Positions 52,830 to 63,524 are shown, numbered from the stretch's first letter. The stretch is 64,000 nucleotides of DNA from Achatina immaculata (GCA_009760885.1 CM019719.1:29356584-29420583), one strand, 5' to 3'. Numbers and translations: made by a program. The notes: generated by a model from the sequence alone, not told the origin.

Positions 52830-53290
52830 CAGTTGACTGATTCAGCAATCTTAGAGGATGGGCAAGCATTGAACCTGACATATCAACTGACTGATTCAGC
52901 AATCTTAGAGGATGGGCAGGCATTGAACCTGACATATCAACTGACTGATCTGCCAATCTTAGAGGATGGGCAGGCATTGAACCTGACATATCAACTGACT
53001 GATTCAGCAATCTTAGAGGATGGGCAAGCATTGAACCTGACATATCAACTGACTGATTCAGCAATCTTACAGGATGGGCAGGCATTGAACCTGACATATC
53101 AACTGACTGATCTGCCAATCTTAGAGGATGGGCAGGCACTGAACCTGACATATCAACTGACTGATCCAGCAATCTTAGAGGATGGGCAGGCATTGAACCT
53201 GACATATCAACTGACTGATCCAGCAATCTTAGAGGATGGGCAGACATGAACCTGACATATCAACTGACTGATTCAGCAATCACAGAGTAT
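52830..53290. repeat. 54-bp minisatellite, about eight copies
   Basis: Unit CTGATTCAGCAATCTTAGAG plus GATGGGCAGGCATTGAACC and TGACATATCAACTGA; 54 bp is 18 codons. Both strands stay open (plus LTDSAILEDGQALNLTYQ units, minus SGSMPAHPLRLLDQSVDM units). The plus frame opens without ATG, and neither shows domain evidence. Confidence 0.95.
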
Positions 53291-53689
53291 GGATAGACAT
53301 TGAAATGAGCAGATATTACCAATGCTTTATAGGAAGCTCATCAACCAAAACTGATAGTCCTGGGTCAGTATCCATGTCAAGAATGAAGGAAACTTTCAAT
53401 CATGAAACATAAACAGTTTGTTAACAGCACCAGAAGGATGATCAGTCAGTCAGTCAGCAAAGTCTGATGGAGATACTGAGAAGGAGGCTGGAGCATATAT
53501 GAAAACTCCAGAGTGGAAAGAAAATGGTCCTTTCTAACTTCTTCTGAAACAAACACCAATGTTCTGGCTTGGATCATAAGTTTGCACACTGTAGTAAATT
53601 AAAAACAGTGAAAGTGATTTTAGTAAACTTAATATAGCTTAAAAATGAAAATAAGGAGCGACAGATCACAAAATATTTCTCACTATTCA

Positions 53690-54260
53690 CACCACTGGTT
53701 CTACCAAACAATATACTTGACTTCCCCAACTCAGTGATTTCCAAACTGTGCGTTTGGTTTCCCCCAACACAGTGATTACTAAACTTTATACTTAGTTTCC
53801 CCAACTCAGTAATTAACAAACTATATTCTTGGTCTCCCTGAAACAGTGATTACCAAACTGTTTGCTTGGTTTCTCCAACTCACTGATCACCAAACTGTGT
53901 GAGACTTCCAGTTCTGATTTACCAAACTATATGACTGCCCTTCCCTAACCAAACTATAAGCTTGACTTTCCAACCTTGCCTAGCAAATTACATGCTTAGT
54001 TTCCCCCAACTCAGTGATTACCAAACTATATGCAATGATTAACAAACTGTATGACTGACTTCTAACTCCGATTTATCGAACTATATGATTGTTCTTCCTA
54101 ACAAAATTACAAGCATTCTAACTTTGCCTGGCAAACTACATGACTTGACTTTCAGCTCTGTACATGCTAAAACACATGAATCTTCTCCCCAACATCTCCC
54201 AAACAGTATGACTGACATTTTAGCTGTGATTATCAAACAACATGACCTCCCTCTCCAACT
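53690..54260. repeat. Degenerate roughly 40-bp minisatellite
   Basis: Variants of CCAACTCAGTGATTACCAAA and CTATATGCTTGGTTTCC over about 570 bp, downstream of the second gene's stop codon and possibly in its 3' UTR. Confidence 0.8.
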
Positions 54261-54507
54261 GTGAATTACTAAAATAAGCCAAACAGCTCAAAATATTTTC
54301 TTCAATACCTAGAACGTTTTCTCAGAGTAACTAATGGATTCTCTAGCTAAAACATGTTTTCTCACAGTAACTAATGGATTCTCTAGGGATAATTTCAACA
54401 GACATTAAAAGCAAACAGGGGATACTTGAAACCAATCTGTATTAAAAACAGGTGCTCATTAAATATACACACAGAAGTGTCACACATGCCTTCTTCTCTG
54501 ATACACG

Positions 54508-54618
54508 TCAAAAGAACTGCCATTTGCCAAGTATAGCTTCCTTGATGGCTTCGACATACTGCGCTGGCACCCAGTAGATCCAGTAGCGAGAGGCTTCTGT
54601 TGGACCAAGTTGTATACC
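54508..54618 (-). CDS. Terminal exon of an unrecognised gene
   Basis: Acceptor TTCTCAG (54621-54619), then 36 codons (GIQLGPTEASRYWIYWVPAQ, YVEAIKEAILGKWQFF) and TGA at 54510-54508. The entry phase (0) matches the exit phase of the exon at 56795-56713. The Trp/Tyr-rich, low-repeat peptide looks like a conserved protein C-terminus. I cannot name the family, so I give no function. Earlier exons are not visible in this window and may lie beyond the LINEs at 57-63 kb. Confidence 0.75.
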   Translation of the reverse strand, partial: GIQLGPTEASRYWIYWVPAQYVEAIKEAILGKWQFF

Positions 54619-55649
54619 CTGAGAACAAAATGTTAAAGTTTGTGAACAAAAGAGCAACAAATAAAAACCAAACTTATACCTGCTAGAATTATGTTTCAGA
54701 AAGACCGAATGGGAGATCAGTGTTCTAAGACTTTGTGGGGAAGAGTTAAACAAGAGATAAACTTACAATAAAATTAATATCCTTAATTAATTCAAATATA
54801 AGCAACACAAGACTAAAGCAAACTACAAAAAGCTATTAAGGAAAAAAATATATTGCTAATTAAAAAAATAATCTTTAATGTGGATATATGGAGTCAAGCA
54901 AGGTCTGAAATGAACTGGCCTGTTTAGAATCCACTGTCAGGAATTTCCATAACTTCCTTTTCACCTTTCTTATTTTTCTCTGTTCATTGTATCTAATGAA
55001 GACTGGAGTTGAAATACTGAATTAGCAACATGCTCTTATTCAGCTTTGAAGAAGATACATGTCAAATATTTGTGGAAGTTAACTCTTAATGGCCAAAACA
55101 ATGATGGCATCATTATTCTGGTCAGCTCAGTGTGCCAAAACGATGATACCATCACCAGTGGAGATTTCAGTATAATTTTATTTTGTGTATAAGTTCTAAC
55201 GACCTTTTTTTATTAAAGAGAAATCACTAAAATAATATTTCTAAAATGTGGTTGCAATGTGGATATTCTGATTTTTCCTTTGTGATCACTTTTTTTTTTG
55301 CTTGAAAGCATTGAAAGTTGACAACCATGATCTGCTGATTATTTATTTTGTAAAAAAAACTGTCCCAACAGGGTCAAATGATTTTTTTTTAAAAGTATTT
55401 TTAACATCAGAAAAAGCTATGTAACTGTGCATGCTGATGAGTTTAATGACAGTGTCCATGAATCAGTAACAAATTGGCAGGAATATAATCTCAATGAGGG
55501 CTTTAGTTCAGGAACAGATTTTTTTTTGTGAAGGGTGCAGTGATCAACCTCATCCCAAAGCCTGTTTCAACATATAGCACAGGCAAGTTATGCTCAAATA
55601 ACAGGGTTACAAGATATATGTAAAAGACAAAGTTTAAATTAAATTAACA

Positions 55650-55990
55650 GTAAGTCTGTCATTTGCATGTCTCTTGCAGAACTTTGCCTTCTAACAGCTC
55701 TCCTGTAGGCCTCTCGGTTGTAAGCAAGATGGCTTGCTGCTGATGCGTCCATTCGCAGATCATCAACGAAGTCTTGCACCCATCTTCGCCTTAGTCTTCC
55801 TCTCTTCCTTTTTCCCATTACGTACTCTTTCAAGACTGTCTTCTCTAAATTATCATGACATTTAATATGTCCAAAATATTTAAGTTTTCTCTGTTTAATC
55901 CTCTTTATAAGCCAACCTTCTTCAATATTAAGTTTTTTGTAGTATGGATATATTTGTTCTTTTTTGTGTCCATGCTGTGAGAGAGCTAAT
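55650..55990 (-). mobile_element. RTE family 4 remnant
   Basis: Minus-strand frame with IKQRKLKYFGHIKCHDNLEK, GKRKRGRLRRRWVQDFVDDL and RMDASAASHLAYNREAYRRA. The 3' end is near 55655 (AGTCTGTCATTTGCATGTC). Sits in the last intron of the second gene, same strand. Confidence 0.85.
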
Positions 55991-56205
55991 GCGCTAACCA
56001 CTTCCCCACTCTGGCAAAAAAAAATCTAATAATTTTGGTCACACCAAAATTTTACAAATAACAAAAAGAATTGTTTCTTTTATTAGCCAGAAGCAAATAT
56101 GTGGTCTATTAGAGCATATCCTGAATCAAATGACAGCCTAAATACATCTATTACTGTACCACTCTTTTATGTCACCTGTGATGGTTAATATCCAACCCAT
56201 TATAA

Positions 56206-56232
56206 AATAATATATATATATATATATATAAT
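56206..56232. repeat. (TA)n microsatellite
   Basis: AATATATATATATATATA tract bordering the 43-bp array. Confidence 0.9.
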
Positions 56233-56240
56233 CTTTGGTG

Positions 56241-56712
56241 GGATATATACTCACCATTATGTGATATTCTTCATGATCTTACACAGGATATACTCACCAT
56301 TATGTGATATTCTTCATGATCTTACACAGGATATACTCACCATTATGTGATATTCTTCATGATCTTACACAGGATATACTCACCATTATGTGATATTCTT
56401 CATGATCTTACACAGGATATACTCACCATTATGTGATATTATTCATGATCTTACACAGGATATACTCACCATTATGTGATATTCTTCATGATCTTACACA
56501 GGATATACTCACCATTATGTGACATTATTCATGATCTTTAATGGAATCATCATATGGTATTTCTAATGATCTTTGATAAGAGGTACTCACCATTATGTAA
56601 TGATCTTTGATGATATTTGATGACTATTACGTGACATTTCTCATGAACTTTGACAGAATATTCTCACCATTATGTGACATACTCCTTGCGATTTTTGATG
56701 GAATATACTCAC
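56241..56712 (-). repeat. 43-bp array derived from an exon end plus 5' splice site
   Basis: Plus-strand unit GGATATACTCACCATTATGT, GATATTCTTCATGATC, TTACACA; starts at 56241, 56286, 56329, 56372, 56415, 56458 and 56501, then decayed copies near 56582 and 56655. On the gene strand each reads GATCATGAAGAATATCACAT, AATG then GTGAGTATAT, which is the end of the exon at 56713-56795 with its donor. About ten candidate 5' splice sites therefore follow the true one. Confidence 0.9.
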
Positions 56713-56795
56713 CATTATGTGATATTCCTCATGATCTTTGATAGCCTCTGAGACAACAGCCTTTATTGACTGCATGGGGATTTTGTCTGTCCTCT
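56713..56795 (-). CDS. Penultimate exon of the unrecognised gene
   Basis: Acceptor GTTATTTTAG, then codons RTDKIPMQSIKAVVSEAIKD and HEEYHIM, then the donor ATG-GTGAGT. Nearby AGs at the 5' edge (AGAGAGG) leave the exact start uncertain by 2-4 bases. Together with 54618-54508 it gives a 63-residue C-terminus. The 3' end of this exon and its donor are the template of the 43-bp array at 56241-56700 in the following intron. Confidence 0.7.
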
Positions 56796-56819
56796 CTAAA
56801 ATAACAGAAACAAAACAAA

Positions 56820-57090
56820 CTCAGAAGTGTAGCAAATGTTACTTTCAATAAATTCTCATAAAATGTCCATACAGCTTGGACTTCACTTAGACTTTCATGA
56901 TTTGTTAGTTAGCTATGAGGATTACCAACTTATTTTTATGTAAGCTTCAACAGCTTTCCATGACCATCTTCTCTAATATGCTTCATCCATCTTATTCTGT
57001 ACACAATTTAATCTTGGCAGGAGATACGTCATTTTGTTCTTGCACCTCCCTGGAACTGCCAGGCGGATGTTCTTATTATCCAATGGTGTA
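56820..57090. other. No gene seen
   Basis: AT-rich sequence upstream (in gene sense) of the penultimate exon. No further exon recognised. Confidence 0.45.
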
Positions 57091-57094
57091 AAGA

Positions 57095-57295
57095 TGTTGA
57101 AATACCAGCACTGTAACACATTTTGAGTGGGTTACAGTGACTAGTCTAAAGTCTTGAAGTGGATTTAAAAAGCTAGCATCTTATGAGACTCCACCACCAT
57201 AAGGACTACAATGAACCCTACCCCATTAGCCAGGCAGAACCTGTTACTAGGAGCACCAAGGGGAGAGATGGAACATGGTCTTGTTCAGCACTTAT
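57095..57295 (-). repeat. Interspersed repeat R1, copy 5, reverse
   Basis: Its complement reads CAAGACCATGTTCCATCTCT, GTAACAGGTTCTGCCTGGCT and CCTTATGGTGGTGGAGTCTC, aligning with R1 at 39.1 kb. Opposite orientation to the other four copies. Confidence 0.65.
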
Positions 57296-57346
57296 TCATT
57301 AGTCCTGACAATCATACCATAACATTAGCATAGTCATCTTTCATTT

Positions 57347-57811
57347 AAGAAAAGCTTTGCTTATGCAGCTGTACATCTTTGGAATAACCTCCCATTCTGT
57401 ATTAAAAAAAATATAAGCTATACTCTTTCCTGCAACTACAAACTTTTCCAGTATCTACTTGGTGTTGGCTACATGCTTCCATGATTCAAAAATTTAAATG
57501 TTGTTTTAGACTCTTTACAGACCCTGAATTTAACTGATTACTTTTCCTGAATAATAGTGAAAAGTAGCTTGATTAGTGTGAGACTGCGAGAATAACTTTT
57601 TTTACATATATGTAGTTACTTTCTGTACTGAATGCATGGATAAGAGTGAAAGGTAAATATTTTATTCTATTTTATTTTTGTCAGTTTTTTAAATGTTAAT
57701 TATGTTTTTTATATGTACAGCATATTTGTAGAATGTCTGGAACAGGAGAAAGCTGTGTGATAAAGTGATAAAGGGCAGAATATCAGACAGTCCCTCACAG
57801 CTAATTCTTAA
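57347..57811 (+). mobile_element. LINE 3' end (CR1-like C-terminus), part before the MITE
   Basis: Codons 57347-57484 read KKSFAYAAVHLWNNLPFCIK, KNISYTLS and NYKLFQYLL before a stop. This is the F-x-Y-A-A-x-x-L-W-N-x-L-P signature found at the C-terminus of several LINE ORFs. The 3' UTR carries AGCATATTTGTAGAATGTCT and CTAATTCTTAA, shared with 3.5 and 4.5 kb. It is interrupted at TTAA 57808-57811 and resumes at 58505. Confidence 0.75.
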
Positions 57812-58504
57812 CTCTTCCCATGCCACAGGAAGAAAAGCAGACGTTCAGTTACTTGCCAGAGTAAAAGCGCAGGTCTTGATATGTTAGGGGGTATAGTTGT
57901 AAAATGGAATGGAAAACAGTATTTACATGTACTTCCGTGTACTTACTATGTTTCAAAGTATAATTAAATGTATGAAAATTTCATAAATGCAGAGATTTTT
58001 AGGAAAAAAAGAAGTAATGTCATGTTTTTAGAAAATGACTGTGCCCAGCTCACCATCGGCTAGGTCTAGATCTGCACTACTTATCATCTGAGATGTCTAG
58101 ATCTACTTGTCGATCTCGTATTGTGATTCTACGTTGCATTCTCGCTAAATTAATGTCTGAAATAACCTCCTAACTACTTCTCCAGTCGTCTAAGTATGTC
58201 TAGATCTACTTGGGATACATTCAAGAGCAGTGGGGTGGTCACAGGCCATGTCCATACCCCTATATACATCATCAAAAATTGAACATTTTCCATGTTTCTC
58301 TTCCTTTTTCTCGCCTGGCATCACTTGTATCTAAGGACTCTTTCACCATTTTGAAAAGTGTCACCGGAAACATGGAGGAAATATGTACAATCTAAATGTT
58401 ACACTGGTTCTTTTATTGAAACAAACCATGATCGAAATTTCGACCTTTGGCACGCATCGGGGATACCGGAAGGATTGAAAATTCGATCAATGGCACAGGA
58501 AGAG
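57812..58504. mobile_element. piggyBac-like MITE, copy 2, with TTAA target
   Basis: 693 bp. Left end CTCTTCCCATGCCACAGGAA; right end complement CTCTTCCTGTGCCATTG. Flanked by TTAA (57808-57811) and TTGA (58505-58508), the latter a decayed TTAA. The interior matches copy 1 at 27.9-28.6 kb (AAAAGCGCAGGTCTTGATAT, AATGTCTGAAATAACCTCCT). It is inserted in the LINE 3' tail. No coding capacity. Confidence 0.8.
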
Positions 58505-58537
58505 TTGACCCTTTGGAAATAAAGATCAATCAATCTT
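58505..58537 (+). mobile_element. LINE 3' tail, part after the MITE
   Basis: ACCCTTTGGAAATAAAGATC then AATCAATC, completing the (AATC)n tail of the LINE split by the MITE. Confidence 0.75.
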
Positions 58538-58681
58538 CTTCTTCTTCTTCTTCTTTGTTCGCATTGTCTGTCTATATCTGCAGTCCTGTCTCTTGGATAA
58601 ATTTCACTGTTTTTTGTAACTCATGTATGGAACCGTAGAGCTTATCTTCTTTAGTGGTTTCACTGGGCCAGTGATTATTTC

Positions 58682-59956
58682 TCAGTGTCTCGTAGTTGAT
58701 GCAGTTCTGGAGGATATGTTCCACAGTTTGGGGCACCTGGGCACATGTACATAGATTAGTAGTACCAACCTTAAACTTCGGAGTCGGCTGTGTCCTGTTC
58801 GGAGACGGAAGATGGTGACTTGTTCCTTTCTGTTTAGCATGTGATAGTCATCATGTGGTGGTGTTTGTGGCTTCCTGTAGGTTTTTATCATGCTTTTCTT
58901 CTGATTATAGGTGATTGGTATGTCTGGTTGCTCCATTTCAGTGCCCTCTTTAGCCAGATGGTCAGCTTTCTCATTGCCTGGTATCCCACAGTGGGAGGGA
59001 ATCCATTGCAAAGTGACTCCATGTTGTAAGCCAATTTTTGACAAGGCATCCTTAAGGTCTGGTAGTTTGTTGCTCTGAAGAGCTTCCAGTACTGATCTTG
59101 CATCTGTGAGAATTACTACAGGACATGTATCAATTCTGGAGTCTGATCGTTTTTCAACTGCAGCAATAATTGCCCTAACTTCTGCATCAAAGTTGTTGCA
59201 GTATTTACCAGTGGGTATGGAAATCTTGTCAATGGTGTTGTTTGGATATTCAATATATGCTCCTGCCCCTCCATTCTTTATGGCATTATGTGCAGATCCA
59301 TCTGTATACACACGTATCCAGGTGTCACATGGATATTTGTCATCTAGAACACTAAGTGTGGCTGTTGATCTTACAAGACTGCTCTGCATCTCACCATTCT
59401 GCACACCTTTCACTTCAGTCTGAATAGTTATTTGTGTATAATCTGCTTCTTTCCATGGTGTATGCTCTGGTACAGATGATAATGGAGCGACTACAGTTGG
59501 AAGGTCAGGTATCAGCTTACGCATACGCTTAGCCTGATGAATGAAGCTACTTCTTTTAAGCCGTCCTAATGCCAAGTTATTGAATCTCTCCTTCAGGGGA
59601 TGGCTTACAGAGCTAAGGAATTTCTCTCTCATGGTCATAACCTTTGTGTCTCTACGTTCCTTTAGCGGTTGAACACAAACTATTTTCTGCATTTCTACTA
59701 TTGGTGTGGACCTCATGGCACCTGTGATAATCCGTGGTGACTGATTTTGAACCTTGTCTAGATTATGCAGCGTAGTGTTTGATGCTGTGCACCAAGATGT
59801 TGAGCCATATTCTAAATGTGGTAGAATACTTTGCTGATATACATTCTTGAGGATTCTTTCACTAGGTTCCCATGTGGTTCCATTCAATTTTCTTAATATG
59901 GCTAGTTTTCTTCTGGCTTTTGCTTCTGCACTGTTGCTGTGTTGCTTCCATGTCAT
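58682..59956 (-). pseudogene. LINE ORF2 RNase H domain
   Basis: 424 codons: KMTWKQHSN-type thumb, SILPHLEYGSTSWCT and then RNase H with VYTDGSAHNAIKNGGAG (Asp), FDAEVRAIIAA (Glu), VVILTDARSVLEAL (Asp) and IPSHCGIPGNEKADHLAKEG (His, Asp). All four acidic catalytic residues are present. The last 33 codons are out of frame relative to the expected Cys/His C-terminus. Confidence 0.92.
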
Positions 59957-59963
59957 TTTTGAG

Positions 59964-61025
59964 TCAAGTCACTCCTAAGTAAGTGGGTTGGTTGTCCATC
60001 TTTAAGGGTATTTCATTTACAAAGATCTTACCTGCTTTCTGTTTAGATGAGAGGGTGAACAGAGTGGTACTTGATTTCTCTGTGTTGATACTTACACACC
60101 ATTTGTTTGTCCATGATGTCAAGATGTCTGCTGCTCTTTGGAGTCTCTGTGTAGCAACTGTTGCATATTCATCTGTACACCACATGACCAGATCATCTGC
60201 ATACAGTGCCGCTTTGATTCCATAGGGAAGTTCCTTGACCAGGTCATTAATGAATACAAGGAATAGTGTAGGCGAAAGGATTCCTCCTTGTGGTACACCG
60301 TGTTGCAGAAGTACTTTCTGGCTTTTGTGTCCATCCATTACTACTCTAACTCTTCTATTGTGTAAATAGGACTTTATCCAGTTGTACAGTCTTCCATTCA
60401 CATTGCAGTTTCTTAGTTTCCACAGCAGACCTTTTTTCCATACTTTATCAAAGGCTTTCTTCAGGTCTATCCACGCTGCTAGTACAAGGTTTTTCTCTTG
60501 GAATGCATCCTCAATCTCTTGAGAGAGATAGGTCACTTGATCTTCCGTACTGTAGTACTGCCTAAATCCTGCTTGTTGTGGAACGAGAAGGTTTTCACTT
60601 TCTAGGTACCATTTTAGCCTCAGGTCAATGATGCGTTCCATCGTTTTGCAGAGGCAGCTAGTGAGACTGATTGGCCTGTAGCTGGAGGCAGTATCACTGT
60701 TTTTCCCTGGTTTTAGCAGTGGTACCATGCTTGCTTCCTTCCAGATTTGAGGTAACTTACCTGTGCTCCAGCACATATTGAAAATATCCAACAGCTTTCC
60801 CACTGCTGCCATTCCCAGGTTCTTGATCATTTCATTGGACACTCCATCTGGTCCTGGTGATTTCCTTGGTTTCAGTTTACTAACTGCTAGGTCTAACTCA
60901 CTGTGTGTGATTGGTGCATCCATGACCTCCACTTTTCTGACTTGTTCCTCCTCTTTCTGTGGCTCGATGCGCACTGTACACTCCTTCTCTGGATGGATAT
61001 CAATGTTGCAGTCCTGTGCAAACAT
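59964..61025 (-). pseudogene. LINE ORF2 reverse transcriptase domain
   Basis: 353 codons in the same frame as the endonuclease: KLKPRKSPGPDGVSNEMIKN, SYRPISLTSCLCKTMERIID, LAAWIDLKKAFDKVWKKGL (Asp), HGVPQGGILSPTLFLVFIND and ALYADDLVMWC (YADD). All RT palm motifs are intact. Ends YLGVT then TGA; the next expected residues are found 1-2 nt out of frame. Confidence 0.93.
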
Positions 61026-61571
61026 GCGAGCAAAGTGATCTGCTACCTGCTTACCTGTAAGAGTTTTCCCATCCTCTATTAGTGTAACCTTTGTACTTCT
61101 TCCAGTACTCTCATCATTTAACTGTTTGATTAGTTTCCACAGTTTCCTTCCATCCTTTTCAAAGTTTAGGGTCTCTGTTTTCTCTCTCCAACTTTCCCGC
61201 TTGGCTTGCAGCTTTGCTCTCTGAAATCTGACCTTAGAATGTTGGTAATTATTGTGGTGTTCTTGGCATGGTCTATTTTCTGCTTGCTTTCAAGCTGCTT
61301 CCACGTCATCATGGAGTTTTCCCAGCTCACTAGACCAGTATGGTTTATAGTCCCTGCGAGCTCCTCTGGGAATGGTTTCACGAGCGGCCTGAAGGATACA
61401 AGCATTGAATTTCTTCACTATGCTGTTAATATCCTTACCTTCTATGGACAGCTGTCCCACCAGGATACCTGTACGATGTCTGTACATTGTCCAGTTTGCT
61501 TTTTTATAGTTCCATCTGGGGAGAGGGCTACTGGTGTTAAGGAGTTCATTTTCTATTGTCAGGAAGACCGG

Positions 61572-62405
61572 TCAATGGTCGCTACCTCCAAGTTGTTTTC
61601 CAACTTCACGTGTAATGTTCCACTTCAGATCTGGAGAGTGGAATGCCAGATCTGGTGTTGATTTTGTATGACAATCCCCTGAGTAAAATGTTGGGGGATC
61701 CATTGGCTGGTTGATCAGGAGAAGTCCATTATCATCCTGCCAGCTCTCAACTTCCTCTCCTCTCTTGTCTATGTGGTCATAGCCCCAGCTCTGGGAATGG
61801 CTGTTAAAATCACCACAGACCATCAGTCTCTCTTTGTGTGGGATTGTTTCTAATGAAAGTGGGCGGTCATTAGGACAGTAATAGTTAAGGAGGTGGAAAT
61901 CTGTATTACTACTTTTTAGATGGATCATCTGGTATTCGGCTCCTTCCATGTACACTCCCACCTGACATGCGCTGATATTATTCTTAACAAGTGTGAGTAC
62001 TCCTCCTTTTCTTCTGTCCTGTCGGTCTGATCTAAAACACTGGTAGCCTCTGATTTTAAAGGCGGCATCTTTGGTTAGGTGTGTCTCCTGTATGCAGCAT
62101 ATACTTACCTGCTCTGCAAAAAGTATGTTCTCTAGTTCAACCTTTTTGCTATAGCCATCTCTAACACTGCTGACACCCTCAGCATTCCACTGCATTATTT
62201 TAAGTTCTTGCTTTTTGGCTGTTTTCTTCTGTTGTATTTTTTGGCCAGTAGCTCTACTCTCATGTCTCCTGACTCCACAAGACGAACTGAGAGGACCTCC
62301 AGTAGCATTGGGTGGACCCTTTCGAGGCAGGGGGCCTGGCACTACACCTGCCTGGTTAGTCTTCACAGGGCGAGCACCATGTTTGAATACTGCAGATAGA
62401 GACAT
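61572..62405 (-). pseudogene. LINE ORF2 endonuclease domain
   Basis: 277 codons: LKIMQWNAEGVSSVRDGY (metal-binding Asn region), ICCIQETHLTKDAAFKIRG (catalytic Glu), LLNYYCPNDRP, VCGDFNSHSQSWGYD and LGGSDH. This is the EEP/APE-type nuclease that nicks the target. It ends at a TGA exactly where the conserved Arg of SDHRPV is expected, and the frame continues beyond. The open frame extends upstream of the Met for about 19 codons. Confidence 0.92.
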
Positions 62406-62471
62406 TTCATTAGCGATAACGCGTGTTACCCTGATTTTTGCGATGCGCCTTTTGGCTGGGTAACTCCGACT

Positions 62472-62790
62472 TCAGCACCTTTCCTTGCTAGGGCAGACTG
62501 TGGTCTTGCTCGGACTGCCATGAAGACAGTGTGGCTGGCCTGGCCAAAACTTTGTTTTCCAGCCTCTGGTGGCTGTACTTAAGCCCCTTCTCCATGTCAG
62601 ATGGTTTTGAGACAGTTCCACAAAGAACTCTGACTTTGAGATGAGGAATCTGATGAGTGCTTCAACGATATCCATTCCCCGCCACCCATAGTCTACTGGC
62701 TCTGTTTTGTTTACATCATTCTGATAGCCATTGTTGTAAAGACCCATAGGCTTGTCACGTCCTGGATTCATTGGTTTCACACCAGACTTC
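62472..62790 (-). other. Unrecognised open frame upstream of the LINE ORF2
   Basis: 102 codons starting MKPMNPGRDKPMGLYNNGY. It could be the remains of an ORF1 or host sequence. No CCHC knuckle or other motif is visible. Confidence 0.3.
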
Positions 62791-63520
62791 CCTCATCCTC
62801 CCCAGAGATCTCCATGTCCCCATCTGTCCACCAACCTGACATTACATTTTACAAAAATAACAATTACAATTAGTGTTGATTGCTACAAGTTTCTGGGCTA
62901 CAGAGGTAGGTCAGAGTTTTTAAGCAAACAGATCTATGTTCCCTGTCTCACAAACACTATGTTAAGATAAGTGTGCTCTTAACACAGCTGTTCCCAGGGG
63001 GATCAATCAATCAATCATCACCCTAGCATAGTCATCTTTGTTGTCAGCTGGAATTCTTCAGCAATGCCTTACAATTCTGCTTTCATACACTTTCTCTGAT
63101 GTTGTGTTTGTTTGTTGTCTTTATCTATCATTCTCAAACTCTGGAGCTGACAGATGTTTACTCTGCAAGAATTAAACAAAAGAATCTAGCTCTCTCCTAT
63201 GTCTTGGCCCGACATAAAGTGCTGGTGATGAACTTTTACAATCAGAATTTTCCAACTTAAGGGGCGAAGTCAAGGCTCTACTGCCTTGTGGTACTTCCAT
63301 TCATGAAAATAAAAAAGGTTTTAGCTTAAACTATGAGGAAATTATCTACAGCTGGAGCTTTTAAGAGCAGTCTTGTACTGCCTTGAACACCATTCTGGAA
63401 GCACATGTGATATTCCTGATGTCAAAGAGCATTAGTTACACAATTCCTTTTATCCCATAACCTACATGGAGTAGCAAATATGACATCTGGGCAATAATTT
63501 ACCATTTCCCATAAAATCTT
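62791..63520. other. No gene; short (AATC)n tract
   Basis: GGATCAATCAATCAATCATC at 63000-63019 resembles the tail of the (AATC)n LINE family. I see no further supportable feature. Confidence 0.45.
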
Positions 63521-63524
63521 CAAC

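Larger units (their letters stand above)
58538..62465 (-). mobile_element. I/Nimb-type LINE, nearly complete ORF2
   Basis: Minus-strand non-LTR retroelement with apurinic-type endonuclease, RT and RNase H in one ORF2. The order places it in the I group, which includes the mollusc Nimb elements. Two in-frame TGA codons (61572-61574 in SDH*PV, and 61290-61292) are likely CGA-to-TGA changes. A small deletion at about 59965 and further shifts near 58790 and 58620 break the rest. The C-terminal CTCAQVPQTVEHILQNC (a Cys/His motif) survives out of frame and ends at TAG 58574-58572. The 3' UTR is only about 35 nt and ends in (GAA)n. No CCHC Gag-like ORF1 is visible upstream, so the 5' end is probably missing. 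Confidence 0.92.

Noticed and set aside
61206..61661. 151-codon plus-strand frame
   Set aside because: Antisense shadow of the I/Nimb-type LINE ORF2.
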